Below are positions 51,954 to 61,634 of a stretch of 64,000 bases of DNA, one piece after another (within the stretch, counting starts at the first letter, position 1; each line of letters starts with the position of its first letter). The stretch comes from Actinoplanes cyaneus (GTDB taxonomy: Bacteria; Actinomycetota; Actinomycetes; Mycobacteriales; Micromonosporaceae). A model generated the notes under the pieces. That model was not told the origin of the DNA, did not search any database, and saw nothing but the letters and a program-made list of their open reading frames with translations. Both the position numbers and the translations under genes were made by a program. The stretch is from contig NZ_BOMH01000006.1 in assembly GCF_016862095.1 (NCBI RefSeq), positions 51,692 to 115,691 on the forward strand, given 5' to 3'.

Positions 51954-53396
51954 GTGACGATCATGATCGCTGGTTTGCCGTTGACCGTCGCCGAGGCTGT
52001 GGCCGTGCTGGGCTCACTGGTGCTGGTGTTAGCCCGGTGGCTGCCGCCGCCGGCCCGCCGGCCCGCTGCCCTCGGTGCCGCTGCCGTGGTGCTCGCCGGA
52101 GCGGCGTTCACGCTGCCGGGAATCCGCTGGCAGATCCTGCTGGTGCTGGGCGCCGACCTGCTGGCCGTCCTGGCGACCGGCGGGGCGTGGCTCCTGGCCC
52201 GCCGGACCGGCCGCGGTGGGCGGACCCGCCGGCGTCTCGCGCTGCCGGGTTCGCTGCTCTGCGCCGCCCTGGTCGCCGGGGGCGGAGTCGCGGCCTGGGC
52301 CTTGCCGGTGCCGGTGTTCCCGCGACCGTCCGGGCCGTCAGCGGTCGGCACCACGGTGGTGCAGTGGACCGATCCGGCCCGCGACGAGGCCGCGACGCCG
52401 GAACCGGGCGACCGCCGTACCGTGGTCGTGCAGTTGTGGTACCCGGCCGAGCGGGTCGCCGGCGACGCTCCCCGGGCGCAGTACCTGGGCCGCACCCGCC
52501 GGGAGGCGCAGATCGTGGCCGGCGCCGAGGCGGCGTATCTCGGGGCGCCGGGCTTCCTGCTCGACGGGCCGGCCCGCTCCCGCACCCACGCGGTGGCCGG
52601 GGCGGCGCCGGCGGCCGGGCGCTTCCCGCTCGTGCTGTTCTCCCCCGGGCTGGGTGGGGTGCGCACGCAGAACACGGCGTGGGCCGAGGACCTGGCCAGC
52701 CGCGGTTACGTCGTGGCCGGGGTCGATCATCCGTACGACTCGGCCGCTGTCGTGCTCGACGACGGCCGTACCGTCCGGACCCGCATCGCGGCCGGCGGCG
52801 ATCCGGACGAGGACGCCCGCCGGCGGATCTCCTGGACGACGCTGCGGGCGGCGGACCTCAGTTTCGTCCTGACCGAACTCGGCCGCCTCGACGCCGCTGA
52901 TCCCGCCGGGCGTTTCACCGGGCGGCTCGACACCACGCGGGCCGCGGCGACCGGCCATTCCGTCGGTGGCGCCGCCGCCATGCGCGCCGCCCGGCTGGAC
53001 CCGCGGTTCACGGCGGTGATCAATCTGGACGGCGGCCTCGATCCCGACCAGGGTCCGCTGCGCCAGCCCGTCCTGGTCCTGACCCACGAGGTCCGCGATC
53101 GGGCGGACGCCGACTTCGTCGCCAAGGTGACCAAGGTGCTCGACGGCGGCGGGGCGACCGGCTATCGGCTCAGCGTGCCGGGCAGCGCCCACCTCAGCTT
53201 CACCGATGCGCCGCTCTATCTGCCGCCGGTGCCCGCGCTGGTGGGTTCGCTCGGTCCGGCCGAGAGTCTGCGGATGACGATGGCCACCACCGCCGCGTTC
53301 CTCGACGCCACCCTGCGCACCGAGGCCGTCGACCTGCCGGCGTCGCTGACGGAATTCGGTGCGCTGTCGGTGCACCGGCCGGCCGCCGTCCGGTAA
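51954..53396 (+). CDS. Membrane-anchored platelet-activating-factor acetylhydrolase-like lipase
   Basis: 480 aa from GTG 51954; the exact start is uncertain (ATG at 51963 is next and the frame opens at 51921). Residues about 1-130 contain three or four membrane helices with R-rich loops. The catalytic domain (about 140-480) fits the PAF-AH isoform II fold: VVQLWYPAERVAG, FPLVLFSPGLGG, the nucleophile elbow ATGHSVGGAAAMRA (Ser), NLDGGLDPD (Asp) and GSAHLSFTD (His). It probably cleaves oxidised or short-chain phospholipids on the outside of the membrane. The gene is followed 7 bases later by a convergent TetR gene. Confidence 0.85.
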   Translation: MTIMIAGLPLTVAEAVAVLGSLVLVLARWLPPPARRPAALGAAAVVLAGAAFTLPGIRWQILLVLGADLLAVLATGGAWLLARRTGRGGRTRRRLALPGSLLCAALVAGGGVAAWALPVPVFPRPSGPSAVGTTVVQWTDPARDEAATPEPGDRRTVVVQLWYPAERVAGDAPRAQYLGRTRREAQIVAGAEAAYLGAPGFLLDGPARSRTHAVAGAAPAAGRFPLVLFSPGLGGVRTQNTAWAEDLASRGYVVAGVDHPYDSAAVVLDDGRTVRTRIAAGGDPDEDARRRISWTTLRAADLSFVLTELGRLDAADPAGRFTGRLDTTRAAATGHSVGGAAAMRAARLDPRFTAVINLDGGLDPDQGPLRQPVLVLTHEVRDRADADFVAKVTKVLDGGGATGYRLSVPGSAHLSFTDAPLYLPPVPALVGSLGPAESLRMTMATTAAFLDATLRTEAVDLPASLTEFGALSVHRPAAVR

Positions 53397-53403
53397 CTCC
53401 GGC

Positions 53404-53958
53404 CTACATCACGGCGACTCTCAGAAGGTCCTGCCGCGCGGTGGCGAGCAGAACGGCGAAGTCGGAGTCGTCGCCGAGGATCCAGCGGCGGGTGGCCGAC
53501 CGGAGGACGGCCAGGCCCACGTCGGCGGCCAGCTGCGCGGTCTGTTCGTCGTGTCCCCGGCGGACCAGGGCGGCGACCAGTTTCTCGGCGAGCGTCACCA
53601 TCTTGATCAGTTCGCGCTCTCGCAGGGCCGGGCTGGCCGCGATCACCGCGGCTCGCTCGATCAGGAAGTCACGTGGCCGTAGCACCTGCGGGGTGGACGC
53701 GAAGGCCGTCAACAGTGTCGGCAGGGCAGCGAGCCCGTCCGGCGCGGCCTGGATCACGGGCAGGTAGCAGGCCTCCAGATCATCGTCGCCGAAGAGGACC
53801 TCGCGCTTGTCGGCGAACCAGCGGTAGAAGGACCGCTCGGTCAGATTCGCCCGCTGCGCGATCTGCGCGACCGTCGTGCCGTCATAGCCCTGTTCCCGGA
53901 ACAGATCCAGCGCCGCCCGCTCCAGACGCCCTCGCGTGTTGCCCTCCCACCGTGCCAT
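53404..53958 (-). CDS. TetR-family regulator with its operators adjacent
   Basis: 184 aa. Helix-turn-helix YDGTTVAQIAQRANLTERSFYRWF is standard TetR; the C-terminal part resembles the group with LIERAAVIAASPALRERELIKM. Two identical-type 23-bp palindromes lie between its start and the divergent quinone oxidoreductase, the strongest operator pair in the window. It very likely represses itself and that gene. Confidence 0.92.
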   Translation of the reverse strand: MARWEGNTRGRLERAALDLFREQGYDGTTVAQIAQRANLTERSFYRWFADKREVLFGDDDLEACYLPVIQAAPDGLAALPTLLTAFASTPQVLRPRDFLIERAAVIAASPALRERELIKMVTLAEKLVAALVRRGHDEQTAQLAADVGLAVLRSATRRWILGDDSDFAVLLATARQDLLRVAVM

Positions 53959-53970
53959 GCCCCGATCCTA

Positions 53971-54028
53971 GTGACGACAGAATCTGTCGTCACGGTGTAG
54001 CGTCAGTGACGACAGATTCTGTCGTCAC
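53971..54028. promoter_or_regulatory. Two 23-bp perfect operators
   Basis: GTGACGACAGA-N-TCTGTCGTCAC at 53971-53993 (centre A) and at 54006-54028 (centre T), 35 bp centre to centre. Both are perfect palindromes around one base. They occupy most of the 85-base gap between the TetR gene and the oxidoreductase. Confidence 0.92.
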
Positions 54029-54043
54029 GATAAGGGGATCATC

Positions 54044-54949
54044 ATGCGTGCTCTGCGCTTCCACTCCTACGGCGATCCGGCCGACGTGCTGCGGCTTGAC
54101 GAGACGACACCCCCGGATCCCGGCCCCGGGCAGGTCCGGATCACCGTCGAAGCGTGCGGACTGACCCCTGCGGACTGGGCTATCTGCGGCGGCCTGCACA
54201 CCGGAGAGCTGCCCCGCGGCATCGGCCTGGAAGCCTCCGGAACGGTCGACTCACTGGGCCCCGGCGTGACCGGCGTCAGGATCGGCGAGCCCGTCTTCGG
54301 GCCGGTCGTCTACACCGGGTCGTCGGCGGGCGCGGCGGACCAGGCCGTGCTCCGCACATGGTTCCCACGCCCGGCCGCGCTGGGCGCGGCGAAGGCGGCC
54401 GCGCTCCCCATGGCGGTGGAAACCGCCTACCGGGGCCTCTCCGCCCTCGGCGACGTCTCCGGAAGGACAGTGCTGATCAACGGCGCCGGCACCACCGTCG
54501 GGTTCGCGGCGGCGCAGATCGCCGTCCGGCTGGGTGCGCACGTCATCGCCAGCGCCGGGAAGACGTACGCCGATGCGCTGCACGAAAGAGGAGCCGAGGT
54601 CCTGGCGTACGGCGAGGGCCTCGGTCGTCGGGTGACGGCCCTGGCCGGCGGTCCGGTCGATCGGGTCTTCGACACCGCACCGCCGGGCGCCATGCCGGAG
54701 TTGCTGACCACCGTCACCGACCCCGCCCACATCGTCACGGTGACGGACTTCGCCGCGATCGAGGCCCTGGGAGTTCGCACCACCGACATGAACCTGCGCT
54801 ACGACGTCCTCGGCGAGTACGCCGAGTTGGCGGCCCGGGGCGGATTCACCATCCCGATCGCCGCGACCTACCCCCTCGACGACTGGCGCGAGCCCTTGGC
54901 TGTCAGCCGCTCCGGACAGGCGCGCGGCAAACATCTCCTGATTCCGTGA
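54044..54949 (+). CDS. Zinc-free quinone oxidoreductase-like MDR enzyme
   Basis: 301 aa from ATG. QOR pattern: MRALRFHSYGDPADVLRLDE, VEACGLTPADWAICGG, IGLEASGTVDSLGPGV, and the nucleotide loop VLINGAGTTVGFAAAQIA. No zinc-binding Cys/His cluster. It reduces quinones or enones with NADPH. It is controlled by the divergent TetR through the twin palindromes. This is the same regulator/oxidoreductase arrangement as at 2.6-4.3 kb, but with unrelated operators. Confidence 0.92.
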   Translation: MRALRFHSYGDPADVLRLDETTPPDPGPGQVRITVEACGLTPADWAICGGLHTGELPRGIGLEASGTVDSLGPGVTGVRIGEPVFGPVVYTGSSAGAADQAVLRTWFPRPAALGAAKAAALPMAVETAYRGLSALGDVSGRTVLINGAGTTVGFAAAQIAVRLGAHVIASAGKTYADALHERGAEVLAYGEGLGRRVTALAGGPVDRVFDTAPPGAMPELLTTVTDPAHIVTVTDFAAIEALGVRTTDMNLRYDVLGEYAELAARGGFTIPIAATYPLDDWREPLAVSRSGQARGKHLLIP

Positions 54950-54990
54950 CCGCACGACCGGCGCGACGGCCGTGCGGTCGTCGCGCCGGT
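54948..54990. other. Two interleaved inverted repeats (alternative hairpins)
   Basis: Arms GACCGCACG (54948-54956) / CGTGCGGTC (54971-54979) and ACCGGCGCGAC (54957-54967) / GTCGCGCCGGT (54980-54990) are both exact and interleave in the order A1-B1-A2-B2. They abut with no loop bases between A1-B1 or A2-B2, so the two stems cannot form at once. Sits at the 3' end of the oxidoreductase gene; one fold may be its terminator. Confidence 0.7.
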
Positions 54991-55155
54991 AGGGACCCGG
55001 CCCGCTCACCCGGCGGGCGGCGATGCTCCATCGCGTGAAGCAGGCGGTGCTTTCCGCGTTCCGGAGGACCATGCCGGCGCCGGCGAGGGAGAAACCGGCT
55101 CGACTCTGAACCACCCGCGATGCGCATCCCGGCTCCGGCCTCTCCGGCGGCTTTG

Positions 55156-56016
55156 TCAACCGGTGACGGTGCCGGTGAGATGGGGGCGTTTCGAGTGGAC
55201 GGCAAAGGTCCAGCCGGCGCCGGTCGCAGAGGAGGTGAAGCGGACCGTCGACGGCAGCAGGATGGGCTGTTTGAAGGCGACCTCCACCGTGTACGACTCC
55301 GGCAGCCGGCCCTCCAGCGCGGCCAGGCAGCGCGCCTTGGTCCACATGCCGTGGGCGATCTGCCGTGGGAAACCGAACAGCTTCGCGCCGAGCCGGGACG
55401 TGTGGATCGGGTTGCGGTCGGCGGAGACGGCCGCGTAGTCGGTGCCGACGCGAGCGGGAAGACGCCACACCGCACCGGCGGCCGGGGAGTCACCGGCGGC
55501 CGAAGAGGCGGGTGACGAGGCAGGTAACGAGGCGGCGGGTGACGAGGCGGCGGACTCCTTGCGGAGGTACGTCGAGACGCCGCGCCACACCTCTTCCCCG
55601 TCCACCGAAGCCGTCGCCACCATGTCGAACTGCCGGCCCCGCGCATGCGACCGCAGGTCCACGGCGCGCACGCTCAGGTCGAGGCGGCTGGACGCGTCGA
55701 TCGGGCGGTGGAGCGTGATCCGGTTCGCCACGTGGACCAGCCCGATCATCGGCAGCGGGAACTCCGCCGCCGACATCAGCCGCATGGCCAGCGGAAAAGC
55801 GAGGACGTGCGGGTACGTCGCGGGGAGCGCATCGGTCAGCCGCATCCCGCACACCCGGTCGTAGCGGGCCAGGTGGTCCCGGGACACGCGGACCCCGCGG
55901 TGCACCAGCTCGACGTCCGGCAGGGCTGAGCCGGGCCGGCGCAACAGGCCGAGGGCCGCTCGCGCGTACGCCGCGCTGGTTCCCGGCCCTTCGCTCAGCT
56001 CGACGACGGCGACCAT
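55156..56016 (-). CDS. MaoC-like 3-hydroxyacyl dehydratase (HtdX-like)
   Basis: 286 aa from ATG. The C-terminal hot-dog domain carries the hydratase motif YAAVSADRNPIHTSRLGAKLFGFPRQIAHGMWTKA, with the Asp and His of the R-hydratase site. The N-terminal half is a second, degenerate hot dog (RVSRDHLARYDRVCGMRL, PMIGLVHVANRITLHRPI). A Ser/Ala-rich linker at about residues 155-180 lies between them. It is placed one base after fabG, the arrangement of HtdX-FabG4 (Rv0241c-Rv0242c) in Mycobacterium tuberculosis. It dehydrates (R)-3-hydroxyacyl thioesters. Confidence 0.9.
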   Translation of the reverse strand: MVAVVELSEGPGTSAAYARAALGLLRRPGSALPDVELVHRGVRVSRDHLARYDRVCGMRLTDALPATYPHVLAFPLAMRLMSAAEFPLPMIGLVHVANRITLHRPIDASSRLDLSVRAVDLRSHARGRQFDMVATASVDGEEVWRGVSTYLRKESAASSPAASLPASSPASSAAGDSPAAGAVWRLPARVGTDYAAVSADRNPIHTSRLGAKLFGFPRQIAHGMWTKARCLAALEGRLPESYTVEVAFKQPILLPSTVRFTSSATGAGWTFAVHSKRPHLTGTVTG

Positions 56017-56017
56017 G

Positions 56018-57358
56018 TCAGGCTCCCAGCAGGCTCTGGCCGCACACCCGCACGACGTTGCCGGTGATCGTCGACGATCCGGGCGAGGCGAACCACGCGA
56101 TCGTCTCGGCCACGTCGACCGGCAGGCCGCCCTGCGACATGCTGTTCAACCGGCGACCGGCCTCGCGCAGGCCGAGCGGCATCTTCGCGGTCATCGCCGT
56201 CTCGATGAACCCGGGCGCCACGGCGTTGATAGTGATGTCCTTGTCGAGCAGCGCGGGCGCGGTCGACTGGACGAGCCCGATCACCCCGGCCTTGCTGGTG
56301 GCGTAGTTGGTCTGCCCGCGGTTCCCGGCGATCCCGGCGATCGAGGCGACCCCGACGATCCGACCGCCGGGCTTGATCAGGCCCCGTTCGAGGAGCAGGT
56401 CGTTGACCCGCTCGGGCGCGGTGAGGTTGACGCCGATCACCGAGTCCCAGCGGCTCTCGTCCATCTTGAAGATCGTCTTGTCGCGGGTGATGCCGGCGTT
56501 GTGCACGACGATGTCGACGCCGCCGTGCGGGCCGGCCGCCAGGTATCCGGCGAGGCGCTCCGGGGCGTCGGCGGCGGTGAGGTCGAGCTGCAGCGCGCGG
56601 CCTCTGGCCTGGTTCGCGACGTCGGCGAGCGCGTCCCCGGCGCCGGGCACGTCGAGCGCGATCACCTCGGCGCCGTCGCGGGCGAGGATGCCGGCGATCG
56701 ACGCGCCGATGCCCCGGGCCGCGCCGGTGACCAGGGCGAGCTTGCCGGTCAGCGGCTTGTCCCAGTCGGCGGGCGTGGTCACGGTGCCCGCGCCGACGCG
56801 GATGACCTGGCCGGACACATACGCCGAGCGCCCGCTGAGCAGGAACCGCAGCGTCGACTCGACGGCCTGCTCGCCGCCGGGCGCCACGTACACCAGCTGG
56901 GCGGTCACGCCGCGGCCGAACTCCTTGCCGATGCTGCGCGTCAGACCCTCCAGGCTCCGCTGCGCGGTCGCCTCCTTCGGGCCCGCCGTGGCTTCCGGCG
57001 GGGTGCCCAGCACGATCACTCTGCCGGAGACGTTCAGACTGCGCGCGTACGGATGGAAGAAGTCGAACAGGGCGCGGAGCCCCGTGGAGTCGGCGATGCC
57101 GGTGGCGTCGAAGACGAGGGCCGCGTACCGGGTGTTCGCCGCGTCGGTCTCCGTGACCTGCACCCCGGCGCTCGCCAGCAGTTTGCCGACGGGCTCGGCC
57201 AGCCGGCCGCCGGGCGCCGCGCCGAGCAGCACCGGACCGGGCGCGACGGGGTCACCCGGGCGGTAGCGTCGCAACCGGGGCGGGTCGGGCAGCCCGAGAC
57301 GCTTGACCATGGCCCGGCCCAGACCGGAGTTGGCGAAGTTCGCGTACCTGTCAGCCAT
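56018..57358 (-). CDS. fabG4: High-molecular-weight 3-oxoacyl-ACP/CoA reductase FabG4
   Basis: 446 aa, twice the length of ordinary FabG. The C-terminal half (about 205-446) is the catalytic SDR: TGAARGIGASIAG, HNAGITRD, VASIAGIAGNRGQTNYATSK (Ser, Tyr, Lys). The N-terminal half is a flavodoxin-like domain without catalytic residues, as in M. tuberculosis FabG4 (Rv0242c). It reduces 3-oxoacyl-CoA with NADH. It is coupled to the HtdX-like gene and divergent from the thiolase fadA2. Confidence 0.94.
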   Translation of the reverse strand: MADRYANFANSGLGRAMVKRLGLPDPPRLRRYRPGDPVAPGPVLLGAAPGGRLAEPVGKLLASAGVQVTETDAANTRYAALVFDATGIADSTGLRALFDFFHPYARSLNVSGRVIVLGTPPEATAGPKEATAQRSLEGLTRSIGKEFGRGVTAQLVYVAPGGEQAVESTLRFLLSGRSAYVSGQVIRVGAGTVTTPADWDKPLTGKLALVTGAARGIGASIAGILARDGAEVIALDVPGAGDALADVANQARGRALQLDLTAADAPERLAGYLAAGPHGGVDIVVHNAGITRDKTIFKMDESRWDSVIGVNLTAPERVNDLLLERGLIKPGGRIVGVASIAGIAGNRGQTNYATSKAGVIGLVQSTAPALLDKDITINAVAPGFIETAMTAKMPLGLREAGRRLNSMSQGGLPVDVAETIAWFASPGSSTITGNVVRVCGQSLLGA

Positions 57359-57367
57359 GCGAGTACC

Positions 57368-57381
57368 CTACCGGTCAGTAG
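57368..57381. promoter_or_regulatory. Dyad in the fabG4 / fadA2 promoter
   Basis: CTAC-N6-GTAG around CGGTCA in the 54-base region between the divergent fabG4 (start 57358) and fadA2 (start 57413). A single site could control both directions. Regulator unknown. Confidence 0.4.
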
Positions 57382-57412
57382 CTTCGATGACGTCAATGTG
57401 TGGAGGATCGTC

Positions 57413-58690
57413 GTGCCGACCGTGCGCCGCGTCGCCGTCCTGGGCGGTAACCGTATCCCGTTCGCCCGGTCGAACAGTAAGTATGCCGCCGCCTCGAACC
57501 AGGACATGCTGACCGCCGCGCTGGACGGGTTGATCGCCCGGTTCGGCCTGGCCGGCGAGCGCCTCGGCGAGGTGGTGGCGGGGGCGGTCCTCAAGCACTC
57601 GCGCGACTTCAACCTGACCCGCGAGGTGGTGCTCGGCTCGCGTCTCGACCCTCGCACCCCGGCGTACGACATCCAGCAGGCCTGCGGCACCGGCCTGGAA
57701 GCGGCGATCCTGGTCGCCAACAAGATCGCGCTCGGGCAGATCGACGCGGGCGTCGCGGGCGGCGTGGACACCACGTCGGATGCTCCGCTGCAGGTCAACG
57801 AGGACATGCGGCAGGCGCTGCTGGAGCTGAACCGGGCGAGGACCCTCGGTCAGCGGCTCAAGGCCGTCGCCAGGCTGCGCCCGCAGCAGGCGCTGCAGCC
57901 GGAGATCCCCCGCAACGCCGAGCCGCGCACCGGCCTGTCGATGGGCGAGCACGCCGCGATCACCGCACTGAAGTGGAACGTGAGCCGCGAGGCGCAGGAC
58001 GAGCTGGCGCTGGCGTCGCATCAGCACCTGGCCACGGCGTACGGCGCGGGCTTCTTCGATGATCTGATGACGCCCTATCTGGGGCTGACCCGTGATCAGA
58101 ACCTGCGGCCGGACAGCTCCCTGGAGAAGCTTTCCACCCTCAAGCCGGTGTACGGCAAGGAGGGCGCGACGATGACGGCGGGCAACTCGACACCGCTGAC
58201 CGACGGCGCGTCGACGGTGCTGCTGGCCTCCGAGGAGTGGGCGGCGGCGCACTCCCTGCCGGTGCTGGCGTACTTCGCGGATTCCGAGGCGGCAGCCGTC
58301 GACTACGTGCACGGCGACGAGGGGCTGCTGATGGCCCCGGCGTACGCGGTGCCCCGCATGCTCGCCCGCAACGGCCTCACCCTGCAGGACTTCGACTACT
58401 ACGAGATCCACGAGGCGTTCGCGTCGCAGGTCCTGGCCACGCTCGCCGCGTGGGAGTCGCCGCAGTTCTGCAAGGAGAAGCTGGGCCTGGACGCGCCGCT
58501 GGGCTCGATCGACCGCGCGAAGCTGAACGTCAACGGCTCGTCCCTGGCCGCCGGGCACCCGTTCGCGGCGACCGGCGGCCGGATCGTGGCCACCCTGGCG
58601 AAGTTGCTGGCGCAGAAGGGATCGGGCCGGGGCCTGATCTCCATCTGCGCCGCGGGTGGCCAGGGCGTCGTGGCCATTCTGGAGCGCTAG
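57413..58690 (+). CDS. Acetyl-CoA acetyltransferase / 3-ketoacyl-CoA thiolase (FadA2-like)
   Basis: 425 aa from GTG 57413 with GGAGG upstream. The long upstream extension of this frame is antisense to fabG4. The catalytic set is complete: nucleophile Cys in YDIQQACGTGLEAA, then YEIHEAFASQVL (His), NGSSLAAGHPFAATGGR (His) and the second Cys in ISICAAGGQG. Family and position match FadA2 (Rv0243) beside FabG4-HtdX. It condenses or cleaves acyl-CoA at the beta-keto stage. Confidence 0.93.
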   Translation: MPTVRRVAVLGGNRIPFARSNSKYAAASNQDMLTAALDGLIARFGLAGERLGEVVAGAVLKHSRDFNLTREVVLGSRLDPRTPAYDIQQACGTGLEAAILVANKIALGQIDAGVAGGVDTTSDAPLQVNEDMRQALLELNRARTLGQRLKAVARLRPQQALQPEIPRNAEPRTGLSMGEHAAITALKWNVSREAQDELALASHQHLATAYGAGFFDDLMTPYLGLTRDQNLRPDSSLEKLSTLKPVYGKEGATMTAGNSTPLTDGASTVLLASEEWAAAHSLPVLAYFADSEAAAVDYVHGDEGLLMAPAYAVPRMLARNGLTLQDFDYYEIHEAFASQVLATLAAWESPQFCKEKLGLDAPLGSIDRAKLNVNGSSLAAGHPFAATGGRIVATLAKLLAQKGSGRGLISICAAGGQGVVAILER

Positions 58691-58691
58691 A

Positions 58692-58740
58692 TCCTGCCCC
58701 GCGGATCAGGTGAGAGCGAGCCGTGATCCGCGGGACAGGA
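58692..58740. terminator. Bidirectional terminator between fadA2 and xylanase
   Basis: 17-bp arms (TCCTGCCCCGCGGATCA at 58692-58708 and its complement at 58724-58740, one mismatch), loop of 15. It begins 2 bases after the thiolase stop and ends 9 bases before the xylanase stop. Confidence 0.8.
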
Positions 58741-58748
58741 CCTGAACG

Positions 58749-60140
<1,392 letters not shown>

Positions 60141-60221
60141 TCATCGACACCGTTCGGAACGCTACCGACATGTATCGGAAACCTCAACCGGTTCAGGCAG
60201 TGAATCCGCAGTTGGCAGCCT

Positions 60222-60232
60222 TCGAAACTTTC
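60222..60232. promoter_or_regulatory. Xylanase-type operator CGAAACTTTCG
   Basis: Perfect CGAAA-C-TTTCG, within the wider dyad CTTCGAAACTTTCGGAAG. The same short palindrome type (CGAA-N-TTCG family) has been described upstream of Streptomyces xylan-utilisation genes as a repressor site. It lies 118 bases before the xylanase ATG. Confidence 0.65.
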
Positions 60233-60346
60233 GGAAGATCGATCTGTGCGTCGCCTGTGAAGGACGCTCGCCGCTCGCGATCAAGCGCCACGTCCGGCAC
60301 GCTGACAGGAGGCGCGACTCACCGGGCAGTGGAAAACCCCGGGGGG

Positions 60347-60375
60347 TTGTGATGCGGGTTACCCGCCCCTAGAGT
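60347..60375 (+). promoter_or_regulatory. Candidate promoter of the acyl-CoA dehydrogenase operon
   Basis: TTGTGA at 60347-60352 and TAGAGT at 60370-60375 with exactly 17 bases between, 34 bases before the ATG. The spacer contains GCGGG-TTA-CCCGC, a small dyad that could hold a repressor. Confidence 0.5.
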
Positions 60376-60409
60376 TACCGACGAGTTAAGCAAGCGTCAC
60401 CCCGGCAGA

Positions 60410-61633
60410 ATGGGCACCGCTGTGGAGTTCTGGCTCGATCTCAACGAGGAACAATCGGACCTGCGCGACTGGGTGCACGGCTTCGCCGAGCAGGTCGTCC
60501 GCCCGGCCGCCGCGGAATGGGACGAGCGCGAGGAAACACCCTGGCCGATCCTGCAGGAAGCCGCCAAGATCGGCCTCTACGGCTTCGAGTTCCTGATCAA
60601 CACCTGGTCCGACAACACCGGCCTGTCCCTGCCGATCGCCAACGAGGAGCTCTTCTGGGGCGACGGCGGCATCGGCATGGCGATCTCCGGCACGTCGCTG
60701 GCGGTCGCCGCGATCTACGGCTCGGGCACGCCGGAGCAGCTCGTCGAGTGGGTGCCGCAGTGTTTCGGCGACGCCGACGACCCGAAGGTCGCCGCGTTCT
60801 GCTCGACCGAGCCGGAGGCCGGCTCCGACGTCGCGTCGATGAAGACCCGCGCGGTCTACCACGAGGCCACCGACGAGTGGGTGCTGACCGGCCAGAAGGC
60901 GTATGCGACGAACGGCGGCATCGCGAACGTCCACGTCGTCACCGCCAGTGTCGACCCGGCGCTGGGCTCGCGCGGTCAGGCCGCGTTCGTGGTCCCGCCC
61001 GGCACGGCGGGGCTGGCCGGCACCAAGAAGCTGAAGAAGCTCGGGCTGCGGGCCTCGCACACCGCCGACGTCTTCCTGGACGACGTGCGCATCCCGGGCA
61101 GTTGCCTGCTCGGCGGCAAGGAGGCCCTCGACGAGCGGCTGGACCGGGCCCGCAACGCCGCGCCGAAGAACAAGAACGCCGCGATGCGTACGTTCGAGCT
61201 GTCCCGCCCGGCCGTCGGCGCACAGGCGCTGGGAATCGCGCGGGCGGCCTACGAATACGCGCTGGAATATGCGAAGAATCGCGTCGCCTTCGGCCGTCCC
61301 ATCATCGAGAACCAGGCGATCGCGTTCGCCCTGGCCGACATGAAGACCGAGATCGACGCCGCCCGGCTGCTCGTCTGGCGGGCCGCCTGGATGGGCCGCA
61401 ACGACAAGCCGTTCACCGCCGGCGAGGGCTCGATGTCCAAACTGAAAGCGGGCGAGGTGGCCGTCGCGGTCACCGAGAAAGCGGTGCAGATCCTCGGCGG
61501 CGCGGGCTATCTGCGCGAGCACCCGGTCGAGCGGATGTTCCGGGACGCGAAGATCTACACGATCTTCGAGGGCACCTCGGAGATTCAGCGACTGGTCATC
61601 TCCCGCGCCATCTCCGGCATGCAGATCCGCTGA
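60410..61633 (+). CDS. Acyl-CoA dehydrogenase
   Basis: 407 aa from ATG (GTG at 60422 also possible). FAD-dependent pattern: AFCSTEPEAGSDVASMKTRA, VLTGQKAYATNG, RNKNRVAFGRP-type segment (YAKNRVAFGRPIIENQAIAFALADM), and the catalytic Glu in YTIFEGTSEIQRLVISR. It introduces a C2-C3 double bond in acyl-CoA and passes electrons to ETF. It is followed one base later by the acyl-CoA ligase gene, so the two form an operon. Confidence 0.94.
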   Translation: MGTAVEFWLDLNEEQSDLRDWVHGFAEQVVRPAAAEWDEREETPWPILQEAAKIGLYGFEFLINTWSDNTGLSLPIANEELFWGDGGIGMAISGTSLAVAAIYGSGTPEQLVEWVPQCFGDADDPKVAAFCSTEPEAGSDVASMKTRAVYHEATDEWVLTGQKAYATNGGIANVHVVTASVDPALGSRGQAAFVVPPGTAGLAGTKKLKKLGLRASHTADVFLDDVRIPGSCLLGGKEALDERLDRARNAAPKNKNAAMRTFELSRPAVGAQALGIARAAYEYALEYAKNRVAFGRPIIENQAIAFALADMKTEIDAARLLVWRAAWMGRNDKPFTAGEGSMSKLKAGEVAVAVTEKAVQILGGAGYLREHPVERMFRDAKIYTIFEGTSEIQRLVISRAISGMQIR

Positions 61634-61634
61634 C

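Noticed and set aside
56015..57412. Leftward extension of the thiolase frame by 466 codons
   Set aside because: It is antisense to the fabG4 gene. A ribosome site and the thiolase N-terminus fix the start at 57413.
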